This document shows, one piece after another, positions 1-10,200 of a stretch of DNA of 64,000 bases. Location of the stretch: NCBI GenBank assembly GCA_032358255.1, contig JAULBX010011323.1, positions 1-64,000 of the forward strand, written 5' to 3'. The stretch's first letter is position 1. Each line of letters starts with the position of its first letter. Both the position numbers and the translations under genes were made by a program. The DNA comes from Heterotrichella gracilis (taxonomy: Eukaryota; Sar; Xanthophyceae; Tribonematales; Xanthonemataceae). Under the pieces are notes generated by a model. It ran no database searches and was not told the DNA's origin. It was given only the letters and a program-made list of their open reading frames with translations.

Positions 1-260
1 GCGCAATCCCTCTCCGAGCAGTAGGCGCCACACGGCCTCTTCGGCGATGGCTCCTTCCCACATGGTGGTGAAGACGGCCGCCAGCCGATCGGTGGGTGTC
101 GCCGCCGGATCCAACGGAGGGATTTCCGCGAGCCGAGCGCCGTACTGGCGCTCCTCGACCACGGCTGCGAGCAGCGCGTCCTTCGATTCGAAGTAGTGGT
201 AGAGCGCGGCGACGTTGAGATTGCATGCCGTTGCCAATTGCCGCATCGACGTCGCCGACG
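1..260 (-). pseudogene. TetR-family regulator fragment (bacterial)
   Basis: Read on the minus strand from about 260 to 1, the sequence encodes the end of a TetR helix-turn-helix (SMRQLATACNLN, then VAALYHYFESKDALL) followed by part of a ligand-binding domain. The YHYFESKDAL signature is diagnostic of TetR repressors. There are no introns, the GC content is high, and the codon use is bacterial, unlike the algal genes to the right. The frame is open to the left window edge. The first part of the HTH is missing because the sequence switches near 260-272 to an unrelated gene. I read it as a bacterial fragment from contamination or chimeric assembly, not an algal gene; very recent transfer is the less likely alternative. 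Confidence 0.75.
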
Positions 261-267
261 AGCCGAC

Positions 268-475
268 CTTTCGCGGCGCCCTCGGCGGGCGGCACTGATG
301 ACAATATGTGCGTCGCGCTGCGCAGCGCGCCGAGCACCGCGGCCTCGTCGGCAAAGGCAATACTGCCCTCGCGCCCGTCCTGCGTCGTCCCGGTCACCTC
401 CCAGCCGCGCGCGCGGAGGCGGCCCCCGAGGTGGCTCGCCGCATAACCCATCCCGAAAATCAGCATCTGTCCCAT
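268..475 (-). pseudogene. Rossmann-fold dehydratase/epimerase N-terminus (bacterial fragment)
   Basis: The minus strand starts with ATG at 475-473 and encodes MGQMLIFGMGYAASHLGG followed by RLRARGWEVTGTT and, near its end, ATHILSSVPPAEG. The GMGYAASHL stretch is a Gly-rich NAD(P)-binding loop of extended short-chain dehydrogenases of the kind found in alphaproteobacteria. Only about 68 residues are present before the reading passes into the TetR fragment, so two unrelated bacterial genes are fused here. The start lies about 50 bases from the point where algal polyproline coding begins. Confidence 0.65.
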
Positions 476-525
476 CGCGCGCCTTATTGCGCGTCGGCGG
501 CGCTGTGCCTAGATCGATCACATGA

Positions 526-3500
526 CCGACGCCTCCTCAACCCCCACCATCCCCGTCACCACCGCCGCCGCCCTCCCCATCGCCACCACCCTCTCCCTTG
601 ACCCCATCATCGCCTCGTGCCATCACCGGTACCGACACCGGATATGACACCCTTCCCCGAGGCTGGTATGATGCCAGGTACGCCAACGGTAGGGACATGT
701 GGATGAATGAAATGCCCTTGTCACAAATTGTGGCTCTCCTTCACTCTGCTTTTTCCTTCACCAACGCCCTCTGGCTTTACATGAGGAGAGTAGTTAAAAA
801 TAATGATAAAAAATATATATAAAACAGAATCACATAATCACCTGATTTTCTACTTTGCTTCATTAGTTTGTTTGTTTTCAACAGGTGCGCTGGAGAAGGC
901 AACGTTGACTACTGCCGCTACGTGGGGGATTATGAGAGATCCACGTGGTTCTCTTGCGCACTGCAATTCACCAGTGCAGCCGGCCACAATTACACTACGC
1001 CGCTAATGGGCTTTGATGAGACAACAGTTGGCACAGCAGGGTTCTGCCTGGTGGTGTTAGGGACAACAGAGGACGGGTCTGACTTGGTGTCATTTGCCCT
1101 CCCCCCACCGTCTCCACAGCCACCACCATCCCCTTCACCACCGCCGCCCCCTTCACCATCGCCCCCACCTCCACCATCCCCTTCACCACCACCGCCCCCT
1201 TCACCACCGCCCCCCCCCCCACCATCCCCTTCACCACCGCCGCCCCCTTCACCATCGCCCCCACCACCACTATCCCCTTCACCACCGCCGCCCCCTTCAC
1301 CATCGCCCCCACCACCACTATCACCTTCACCACCGCCTACACCGCCGTCGCCCTCCCCGTCGCCACCACCCCCTCCCGCACCACCAGGTGTGACAGCCCT
1401 TCCTCCCCTCCTCAGTTTGTCATTATCATTGTCACACCTGCACCCACCTACCCTTCCGCTACCCTGACTGGAGGTTGACCAATGAACTTGACAAGTACAA
1501 TGTAACCGTGAAATCCATGCTGCAAATTTGATGAACCCTAAACCACTGCTATATACAAGCGTGCACGCTATGTCCGCTATGCATATGAGGTGGAGACAAT
1601 TGCGCAGAGTCTGTACTTGTGTTACAAAATCCTGTATGCTACATCCTAAACCCGCATACCAATGTACAGCCTTATGCATGCCCTTGTGTCACATGCATAG
1701 CAGCGCAAATAGCTGGAAAGGATCATCTACATTCGCTGGCAAACATTATTTGCGCTTTGTTGAAATTCATGTAATACACCCTTGCCCCGGGGTTAAGAAA
1801 ATATGTCTAGTTCTGAGGTTTAAACAAGAGGTATATAGAAGAAGGGGAAGATCTCTTTCGATATACTCTCTTTCTATATACCCCTTGGTTTAAAGGTTAA
1901 AAAGCAGTGTAGATGACAGTTAGGGTTCACGGAACGATCCCCTAAGGATTGGATGGCAAGTTGGCAAGTTGTTTACAATCCTGATACATTACATAGTTTT
2001 TACCATAAAGACCATGATGAATATTTGCAGCCGGTCCACAGAAGTGGTTTTAGCGGCAATCCTGTACAATATCAACGTGTGTGACGCCATAATTCAGCAT
2101 TAGAAACATGCAGCACTCTTAAACAGGTGATCGCGTTGGTTGCGCCTGTGCAGGGCTGGATGTGGCCGTCTCCTGCGCAAACCCAACTGGGAACTATGCC
2201 ATCAACAACGCCATTGGCCAGACCTTCACCCCTCTCAGCACCCTGGAAAATCTGTATGTGGACAAGATTGATGTGTGGATCAAGCCTAACCTGTACTACA
2301 TCACCTCCTACACGCTGGAGGTGCATCTTGGCAGCCCTGGAGGGACCCCGGTGGCCACCTCGGAGGTGGTGAATGTGAACCCCAACGAGAGCCCATCCTC
2401 AGCAGCATGGTGGGTGGGACTGGGGTGCAGTCATGTGCCAACATATGGGAGATCCACTGAGGTTGGATGTTGTTGGTGGTGCATGAGGCATTGGTGCATT
2501 TGATGGTCCCAAGCGATTGAGATACGATGCAGGTATTGTTCATGTTTAGCATCTAGGGAAAAGAAGGCCTTGTTTTCCCTAAATGTGTAGTGACAAGAGC
2601 CAGCTCTTGTCAATACACACGCAGCTGCCAGCATGGTGACAAATAAAAAGCACCTGGGGCAAAGTAGAATGAGTACAGAATCCACATTATAGTACAGCGC
2701 ATACAGATTCAATCCTCAACAGCTTCATCCTTATGCTTGCAGGATGTCTTTCACCATGGACGGCACCTCCGCCCCCATCCAGGCTGGCCAGGTGTATGCA
2801 TGGAAGCTGGTGAGGACATCCGCCTACAACGGTGCCTTCTCCTTCTGCCCCAATGTCATCCCCGGGAATGGCTACTGGCTAGGAACCTACTCAGAGCCGG
2901 GCAAGGATTACCTGTTCAAGCTGTGGACCAAAGTGCTGCTACCACCCCCATCACCGCCCACACCTCCGCCCTCCCCTTCACCACCGCCGCCCCCTTCCCC
3001 ATCGCCCCCGCCTCCACCCTCCCCTTCACCACCGCCTCCACCCTCCCCTTCACCACCACCGCCCCCTTCCCCATCGCCCCAACCTCCGCCCTCCCCTTCA
3101 CCACCACCGCCCCCTTCCCCGTCGCCCCCACCTCCGCCCTCCCCTTCACCACCGCCGCCGACCTCCTCATCGTCACCTTTTGCACCACCAGGTGTGACAG
3201 CCCTGCCTCCCCTCTTCAATTTCCCCTATTATCATCGCCACACCTGCTGTGGCAAGAGATAGGGGTAGGATAGGTGGGTGCACCCACACCTGCTACGGCT
3301 GCACCCAACTACCTAAACTACCCTACCTCTACGCTAATTGGTGTTATTGGTGATAGACAACTTGACAAGAATGTTCATTAATGAACTTGTAACCGTGTAA
3401 GACATGGTACAAAATTAATAAACCATGAACCACTGCTACATACGAGCGTGCACGCTATGTACGCTATGCATTTGAGCCATATGACTCAGCGCATATGTCC

Positions 3501-5457
3501 TTGTGTTATAAGAACTTGTATGATAAATCCTGAACACTCATGCCAACTCACAGCCATGATATAGTAATTAAACCCACTTAAAAACACCAGTCAAGATATC
3601 CGGATGACATCGTGTAGAGCCAAGGGATAAGGAAGCCAAGGGCCACATGGGCTGACCTACTCCAGCAGGACCTCAAGTCGCGTAATTTCAACAGATGGTT
3701 CGAACAGTGCCAGCATAGAGTTGCGTGGCACCGCATGTGCAAGACTGACTGCTAATTTGGCTGTATTTACTGTATTGCTGGATTGCATGTGACTAACCAA
3801 CTAACTAATTGTCGTGTAAAGCCCCTGCTCACCTCGCTGAAACGCATGAATGCATGTACCTAAACCATTCGTAACAAGCCAGGCGGCGCCATAGGCACGG
3901 ATATACGCGACCACCCAGGCCACTACATCAGTCAAATGTAGCGTGTTTCCCCAGAGGGGGTTATATACCCTGTGCAGTTCTGACCACGATATGTGCAGAC
4001 CAGCAGTGCAACCAGCGCGAAGGTCACGGCCGCACCGGCATATGCAAATAGAATTAAATTGTGAAATTTAATTGTAAAATTTAATTGTAAAATTTAATTA
4101 TAACATTTAATTATAAAATATAAATAAATAAATATCTACGCAACAGGCGCGTTGGTTAAGGAAGGCAAATGCATTTTGCAGCACCACATGACAAGCATTG
4201 ACTGTGTGTGTGACTGCTTGTGCAGGACTGGATGTGGCTGCCCCAACACACATGTATTTACACAGCATATGCACATCGGCATCAAAAATGTGTTACTATT
4301 CATTCTTTACAAATGAAATTGTAATGTTTTATGTTGCACATGAGCCACCCGGACTAGCACCCCATCCTCCGTGGCACTTATTAGAAATTAATGAATAGTT
4401 GTGTGTGCATGCGGCTGTGCAGGGCTGGATGTGGCTGTCTCCTGCGCCAACCCAACTAGCTCCAACATCGATGGTGCAATCGGCCAGACCTTCACCCTGC
4501 TCAGCACCCTGGACAACCTGTATGTGGACAAGATCGATGTGTGGATCCAGCCTCAGCTGAAATCTACCACCTCCTACCAGCTGGAGCTGCATCTTGACAG
4601 CCCTTTTGGGGACCTGGTGGCCACCTCTGGAGTGGTGGATGTGGGCCCCGACCAGAGCTCCTCATCGGAGGTGGTGGATGCTGGCCCTAATCAGAGCTCC
4701 TCCTCGGCAGCATGGTGCGTGGGGCATAGGAGCATGGGCTGCACATACTGCACAACAAAAAATAAAACAAAAGTAACATTCTAAAAATGGGAGCCTGCGC
4801 TGCAATCGTGTACAGTGGCACCAACAAATGCCAAAAATAAAAAAATTAATATTACAAATTAAAAAGAAGTGGAGCATGCGCTGCAATCATGTACAGTGGC
4901 ACCAACAAATGCCAAGTATGTGGTTGATGTGGTTGGCCCATGGTTGCACGGCCATTAGCGTTGGATATAGTAGGTGTGGAAATATGTGTGGAAATTAATA
5001 CATTTTTTAAAAAAAAGTGCCGTGTGTTTCATTAAGTGAACACAGTTGCAAGTTGGGTTTGGGAATAGGCTGCCCTCACCACCCCTTCCTGGGACTCAGT
5101 CATTGTTGAATTTGGTAGCGGTGACTTCAGTCACGGATGGTGATGCATAGACTCCACCGCCCAAAGGCACGTAGGGCGGTGTGTGCATGCATTGCATGGT
5201 TAAACCCTTTACAGTGCCATCCATATGCTTGCAGGGTGTCTTTCACCATGGTCGGTACCTCCGCCCCCATCCACGCTGACCAGATGTATGCCTGGAAGCT
5301 TCTGTCGACATCCGCCGACAGCGGTAAATCCTCCTTCTGCGCAAAGGATGTCCTTGGCGGAGACATCAGTGGCTACTGGCTGGGCATATACATAGAGCCA
5401 GTAACCCTTCCCGGCGACTGGTTGTTCAACCTCTGGACCAAAGTGCTGCTACCCTGA
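526..5457 (+). CDS. Modular secreted/wall protein with polyproline spacers (5' partial)
   Basis: Exons by splice-phase matching: <526-677, 885-1387, 2154-2409, 2743-3191, 4423-4714, 5235-5457 (TGA). The product begins in a Ser-Pro-Pro tract and then has a small Cys-containing module (motifs GWYDARCAGEG and DYCRYVGDYE, exons 1-2). It continues with polyproline spacer 1 (about 1096-1387), module B copy 1 (2154-2940), polyproline spacer 2 (2941-3191) and module B copy 2 (4423-5457). Both B modules start LDVAVSCANPT, share IGQTFT, NLYVDKIDVWI and YAWKL, and end LWTKVLLP; they look like beta-sandwich lectin-like modules, but I do not recognise the family. Both are cut by a phase-2 intron at the same Trp and preceded by a phase-1 intron, so the module spread by exon duplication. 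The SPPPPPSP spacers are typical of algal hydroxyproline-rich wall glycoproteins. Copy 2 carries a small internal duplication (SSSSEVVD region, about 4632-4700). The true start is lost at the chimeric left edge. Confidence 0.72.
3612..3810 (+). mobile_element. 3' end of a non-LTR retrotransposon (truncated)
   Basis: The plus strand encodes KPRATWADLLQQDLKSR, then WFEQCQ, AWHRMCKTDC and a stop (TAA 3753-3755). A short 3' tail follows that ends in ACTAA-type repeats. This is the C-terminus of a LINE-type reverse transcriptase protein. It matches the longer minus-strand copy at 32775-33235 in protein and in the tail. It lies in the intron between polyproline spacer 2 and module B copy 2 and is 5'-truncated, as is usual for LINE insertions. 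Confidence 0.75.
4050..4118 (+). repeat. AT-rich minisatellite
   Basis: Tandem copies of a 13-14 bp unit resembling ATTGTAAAATTTA, decaying into TAAATAAATA, within the intron of the modular wall-protein gene. Confidence 0.8.
4216..4240 (+). repeat. Exon-edge echo of module B start
   Basis: GCTTGTGCAGGACTGGATGT and the following bases nearly repeat the acceptor plus first codons of the real exon at 4423 (and of 2154). The copy runs into unrelated sequence with no matching module, so it is a relic duplicate inside the intron. Confidence 0.7.
4793..4915 (+). repeat. Direct duplication in intron
   Basis: A unit of about 45 bp (TGCGCTGCAATC, then TACAGTGGCACCAACAAATG) occurs at about 4793-4837 and again at 4873-4915, separated by an AT-rich spacer. 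Confidence 0.8.
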
Positions 5458-5671
5458 TGCATTGCTCAGCATGAGACCACGCTAGGGGGCAGTCTCACCC
5501 ATTCGTATGCGTCAGGGTGCAGTACTGTATGACACCACCAGGTTTGTTTTAAGCAGGCTATTAGTCAGCAAAAGGGTGGCACCTCAATGTACCCGTTCCT
5601 CAACACACGCGTGCCTCAGTGAACGCGTGCCCTGGTACATGCATGTAGCCTCTGTAGCCTAGTGCAATGAT

Positions 5672-5676
5672 TGTAA
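5672..5676 (+). terminator. Candidate TGTAA polyadenylation signal
   Basis: TGTAA, the chlorophyte polyadenylation signal, lies 215 bases after the stop of the modular wall-protein gene. Confidence 0.5.
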
Positions 5677-7248
5677 CAGTATGAGACTATATAAGGTGTA
5701 TTGAACGTTTCTGGTATCGAAAAGATACTGCGTGTGCCTTCTTTTGTTGGACTTGAACTATGTGCAAGCTCTGCTGTGCAAAGGTAAGATCAGCACTGCG
5801 TACCCTGACTGCAAGCTGCACGCCAGCTGATGATAGCCAGCGATGCCACTTGGCCACAGGTGGGCTCTGTCAGGGTTGCTCTAGTGCTTGCCCTTTCACC
5901 CTCATGAAATTTCCTGGAATTTCTGAAATACAGGTAGTGACAGCTGATCAGGCTGTTACACTATTTCCCTTTTTTCCCCCAAAATGTCCCCAGTTTTCAC
6001 ACACAAGGCCCCAAAATCAAATACCACGTAGGTAGCAATATGGCAGCATGCTTCAAATATTCAAATTCATCCAGGTACCCCTGGTTGGACCCCTCTACTC
6101 AGTATTTGCTTTGCTTTGAAGTTCAAAGCAAAGCATATACGCATGAATGCCCTGGGAGCTCAGCACGTACTGTTCAAACATATGAGTATGGATATATGTG
6201 CACTGCAGCTGTCAGCATGGCTGTGGTCAGACTGTGCAAGGGATGGTCAGGATTTGTGCCCCAGCGCTGGACTGCAATCGCCAGCGCCCACAGTAAATGT
6301 ACTATTGCAGTACAAAGTGCAGTGTAATAACCTGCAAGTAGACAATGCTGCAATGGTAGTCAGCCAAAACAAGAGCAGCATGTAGTGCGAGAAACTTTGC
6401 AGGACTGCTGCATGCCGCGCATATTGCATAGCTTAGATCTTGTCAGATTCTGCACTCTGCGACCGGTCTCTTATCAATGTTTTGTGCAATATACCCCTGA
6501 AAAGCAGGTGCCACACCGTCCCCAGCGCCGCCATGCATTACATGCAGTCTAACACACTCTTTAGGGTTTAGGATCTGCGTAGCCCTCAGCACCGCCACAC
6601 CCACACCCACACCCACACCCACACCCACACCCACACCCACACCCCGTACACCCATCCATACAGATAGTGGTTCTTGGCAGCTCCGGACTGGGATCCTACT
6701 TAGTGATTCTAGATATGTACGGTATATCAATTAGATTTACATCGACTTTGTAAACCTAACTTTACAGGGGTGTGGTCAATAATAAAAATTAAAAAACCAA
6801 ATAGGAAGGAAGGTTCCTGGTTAATAGTAGGATTCAATTGTAAACGCCTGTAATTGTCATCGCTTGTGCATCGATTCTGTACTAAAAATCTCCAGGTTTG
6901 CAGGCAAGTACATATATATCCTTCACACAGTTGGCCCTTTCTTGTCGTAGCTAGATTTCGAAGCCCTGTTGCAACTCCTTTTACATTTGTGCTTGGCGAT
7001 GCGAATCAATAGGGAGGTGTAGGACCTTAGTTTCACAGTAGGCCGGTGAGCTAGGTGGGCCTTCCCAGCAGTGAGGAACGTGACCCCAAACCCCACCATC
7101 GCCTCCTTACGGCCTCACAGACCTTACCAGGACTTGGTTGCTTGCTGTCATTCCAACCTCTCTCTCAGATATCTAGCTTTCCCGGCTGTTTCACCCATTC
7201 CAGTCCATCCCATCCCTGGAGCACACCCACGGCATTCCGAAGTCCACA
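5677..7248. other. Intergenic region
   Basis: I see no supportable gene. It contains a (CCCACA)n run at 6597-6644. The region just before 7249 should hold the promoter of the Cys-rich gene; I see no clear core element. Confidence 0.5.
6597..6644 (+). repeat. (CCCACA)n microsatellite
   Basis: About eight uninterrupted copies of the hexamer CCCACA in intergenic DNA. Confidence 0.9.
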
Positions 7249-10200
7249 ATGCAGTCCACGTCAGTGTCAGTGGTGGTGACCATCTGGCTGGTGATCGCTG
7301 CGCCCTTCCTTGCAGCAGCTCAAGGTTAGTACTCACCGGTAAAAGCCCGCGAGGAAACAGGTAGTTGCTAGGCTGTTTTCCCAATGTGGTCTGTAGACCT
7401 GGCGCGAGCGACGGGGATGCCTATAGGACTAGTACTGCTGCTGCTACGTGGCAGTAGAGGCAGTGGCTGGCCCTGCGAAGGGGCAGGTTACCTAGACATA
7501 AGGACGCCTACTTATTCGCGTACAATAGTGGTTTGTGAGCACTGGTTAAAGTCTATGGGTCTAGATGTCGCGCCCGGTTGGTCCCTGTGAGATCCCTGGG
7601 TGACCCTTATCTAGGGTCTCAAAACCGCTGCGGGCCATATCTACTGATAAGTTATCAGTTATCAGTAGATATCTTTTGGACACCTTATCTTGCCATATGG
7701 TAAAGGGAATCCTATTGAAATCCATCTTAGAAAGTAAGCAAATTGAGGCGGTACTCCCAAACTTTCACACGCATAGGCATAGGTTCCATACCATCCGCAG
7801 TGTAGGGTCTCTAGGGTCTCTCTAATCTCTCAGAGGTGCATGTCACGCGCCTGGTCTTCTAACCAGGTACATAAGATGGTTTCATAGGGTATTTCAATGA
7901 TGCCTTATTCAGGTACAGATAGTTTGAGAAACAATGTCATGCAAGCCTAGCATGATGTGGGTGTATGTGCATGCCATGATAAGGGGTCAGATGCAGCATT
8001 CCACAATGTGAATGGCACAAGTTGCACAAGTCACACAGCCACAACACACCCGCAGTCCTGACTCTGTAAACTTGCTTCCCCGGCCTGACACTGTGACTTA
8101 CCAAGGACAAATAAGATTAATAAGAGGACCTACTATCATTGTTTTCCCCCCTCTTAATGATGTGCAGGTGACCAGTTCTCACGGCGGTCCCTGGTGGATG
8201 AATCCGGTCCATTCTTTGGAACAGCTGGTGGTGAGGGTTTAGGGTTTAGGGTTCTCCATGGTGCCTTATACTGTGGTTTTTGTACCACAGACTGTGCCGA
8301 TCATATGTTGCCATGCTGTGGAGGATGCAGGGTTGCATGGGGTTGGATGGTGGTCGGTGTCTGCAGGCCCGCTTGTATTGCTGATCGCTACCCTGATGCC
8401 CAACAATCTGATTTGCCCCAACAGGCATGCACGCATATGCGCATGTCAAGTGAAATCCCCACACCCATAATGAAACGTAATCGATGTATCACATGCCCAT
8501 ATGAAATCGTTTTGCTTGGAGATCCATCCCATTAACTATACCTTTGAACCCGCACCTGCAGACTGTGACAAAACGGCGAAGAAGAAGGTCTGCCCCGTGA
8601 TCGGCGGGAAAACCCTAGGAACTGCTGAGCAGGGCGATCCGCCATACCCCATCACAGCAAACTCGTGCTTTAACTTTGACACCACCCGCGCCTGCCAGAA
8701 GGTGAAAATCCCAAATTTCGGCAAAGAAGGGACCGGATTTGTGTATCAGGGACTGTGTATATTGTTCACTTGGAAGCAAGGGGTATAAAATGATGATAGA
8801 TCCTTAAGACTATAAGGCATTGGCTAAGGCCTGGGCTTGACCAGCCGTTCTCGATGGTCAGAGCCCTGGAGCGAGACAGCGAGACAGCGGCCCCTGTTTT
8901 GTGCGTCCCCTTTCTTTCTTCCTTCTTCTTTTTAATACCTTTGTTTCCTAACACACCACCCGCGCCTGCCAACAGGTGGGCACAGGCGCGTCAGCAAGCA
9001 TCAAGGCCCCACAAATCACCATCACCACCGCCATCCAGTGCTATGCCGACCCGCGAGTGCTGGACTGGCGCCTGGACAATGGGAAAGGCACCTGCGGCAA
9101 GTCCCTCTACAGGTCCGAAAGCCCCTTCCCCGCGCATGTTCAAAACAGGCTGTGTCTTTTTTCGTTCATTATCTGGTTGGTTTTATTATATATTCATTTA
9201 ATTATGTATGTATATATATGATTTAATTTGCAGGTCTGAAAGCCTCTTCCTCGCGCGTTACCCGCGTGCTCAAGGATAGGCTGTGAATTTAGTCCAATAA
9301 TTAATTGGTGTTTTTCCTCTATTATTATACTTGTGACCTATGTATCCATTGACAGGTCTGAAGTGCCGCGTTATGGCGGGGGTCCTTCTAGTCCTCCATA
9401 TGTGTGTTCTTGATCAACTAACTCCGACTGGCTGTGTACCTGTTTATTTACTTATTATATGTCTATTTCACTTACAGGTCCGAAGTGCCGCGTTATGGCG
9501 GGGGTCCTCCGTATGTGTTTACTGACTCCGGCTTTTCGACTGCGGCCTATGACCTGAACAAGGTAATCAATTACATGTTCTTGTCCATTTCCTGATTTAT
9601 CTACTTGTCAACTTGTCTGTTTATTTCACGTAATTGCTCATGGCCTGAACAAGGTGGTGACTTGATTACTCATTCATTCCTTTATTTCTTCAATATATGT
9701 TCGATTGTTTGTTTATTCATTCATTTTATCATTTGTGGCCTGAACAAGGTGGTGACCTGTGTGAGGAGCAAGGCCAACCCCACCATTTGGGTGGCACCCG
9801 TCACGGTCTACCTGGCCTCTACAATATTCAACAACCAAGGGGATGTGCCCAAAGGCTGCTCGGGGCCCAACGGCTTCAGCAACAGGTTCACCACATGCAC
9901 CCAGTGCCAGCTCAAATGGGAGCTGCCTTGCACCTGTGAGTACACCGGCGGCGGGCAAACTTTCCAAAAACCCTATGCTGCATTAGACCCTGCGCCTGCA
10001 GCCCAGACGCCATTGCCCATGTAAGTAAGTGCATGCATTCCAGCTGAGAGGCCAGGTAGCATGTATGCAGGCGCATTTGGTATTAACCACATGCATGAGC
10101 TGCCGTGTCCCTGCTTCCCACATGTGCGCACACAGGGGCCAAATTCCTTGTTGGCCTCACTATTGCACATGCTATTTCCCCCCTGATTCACTTCTTACGT

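Noticed and set aside
990-1679. Minus-strand Gly-rich open frame
   Set aside because: Antisense shadow of the polyproline spacer; no splice or start support.
2908-3219. Minus-strand Gly-rich frame opposite spacer 2
   Set aside because: Mirror of Ser-Pro-Pro coding on the plus strand.
6597-6644. CRISPR-like array
   Set aside because: Simple hexanucleotide microsatellite without spacers, in a eukaryotic context.
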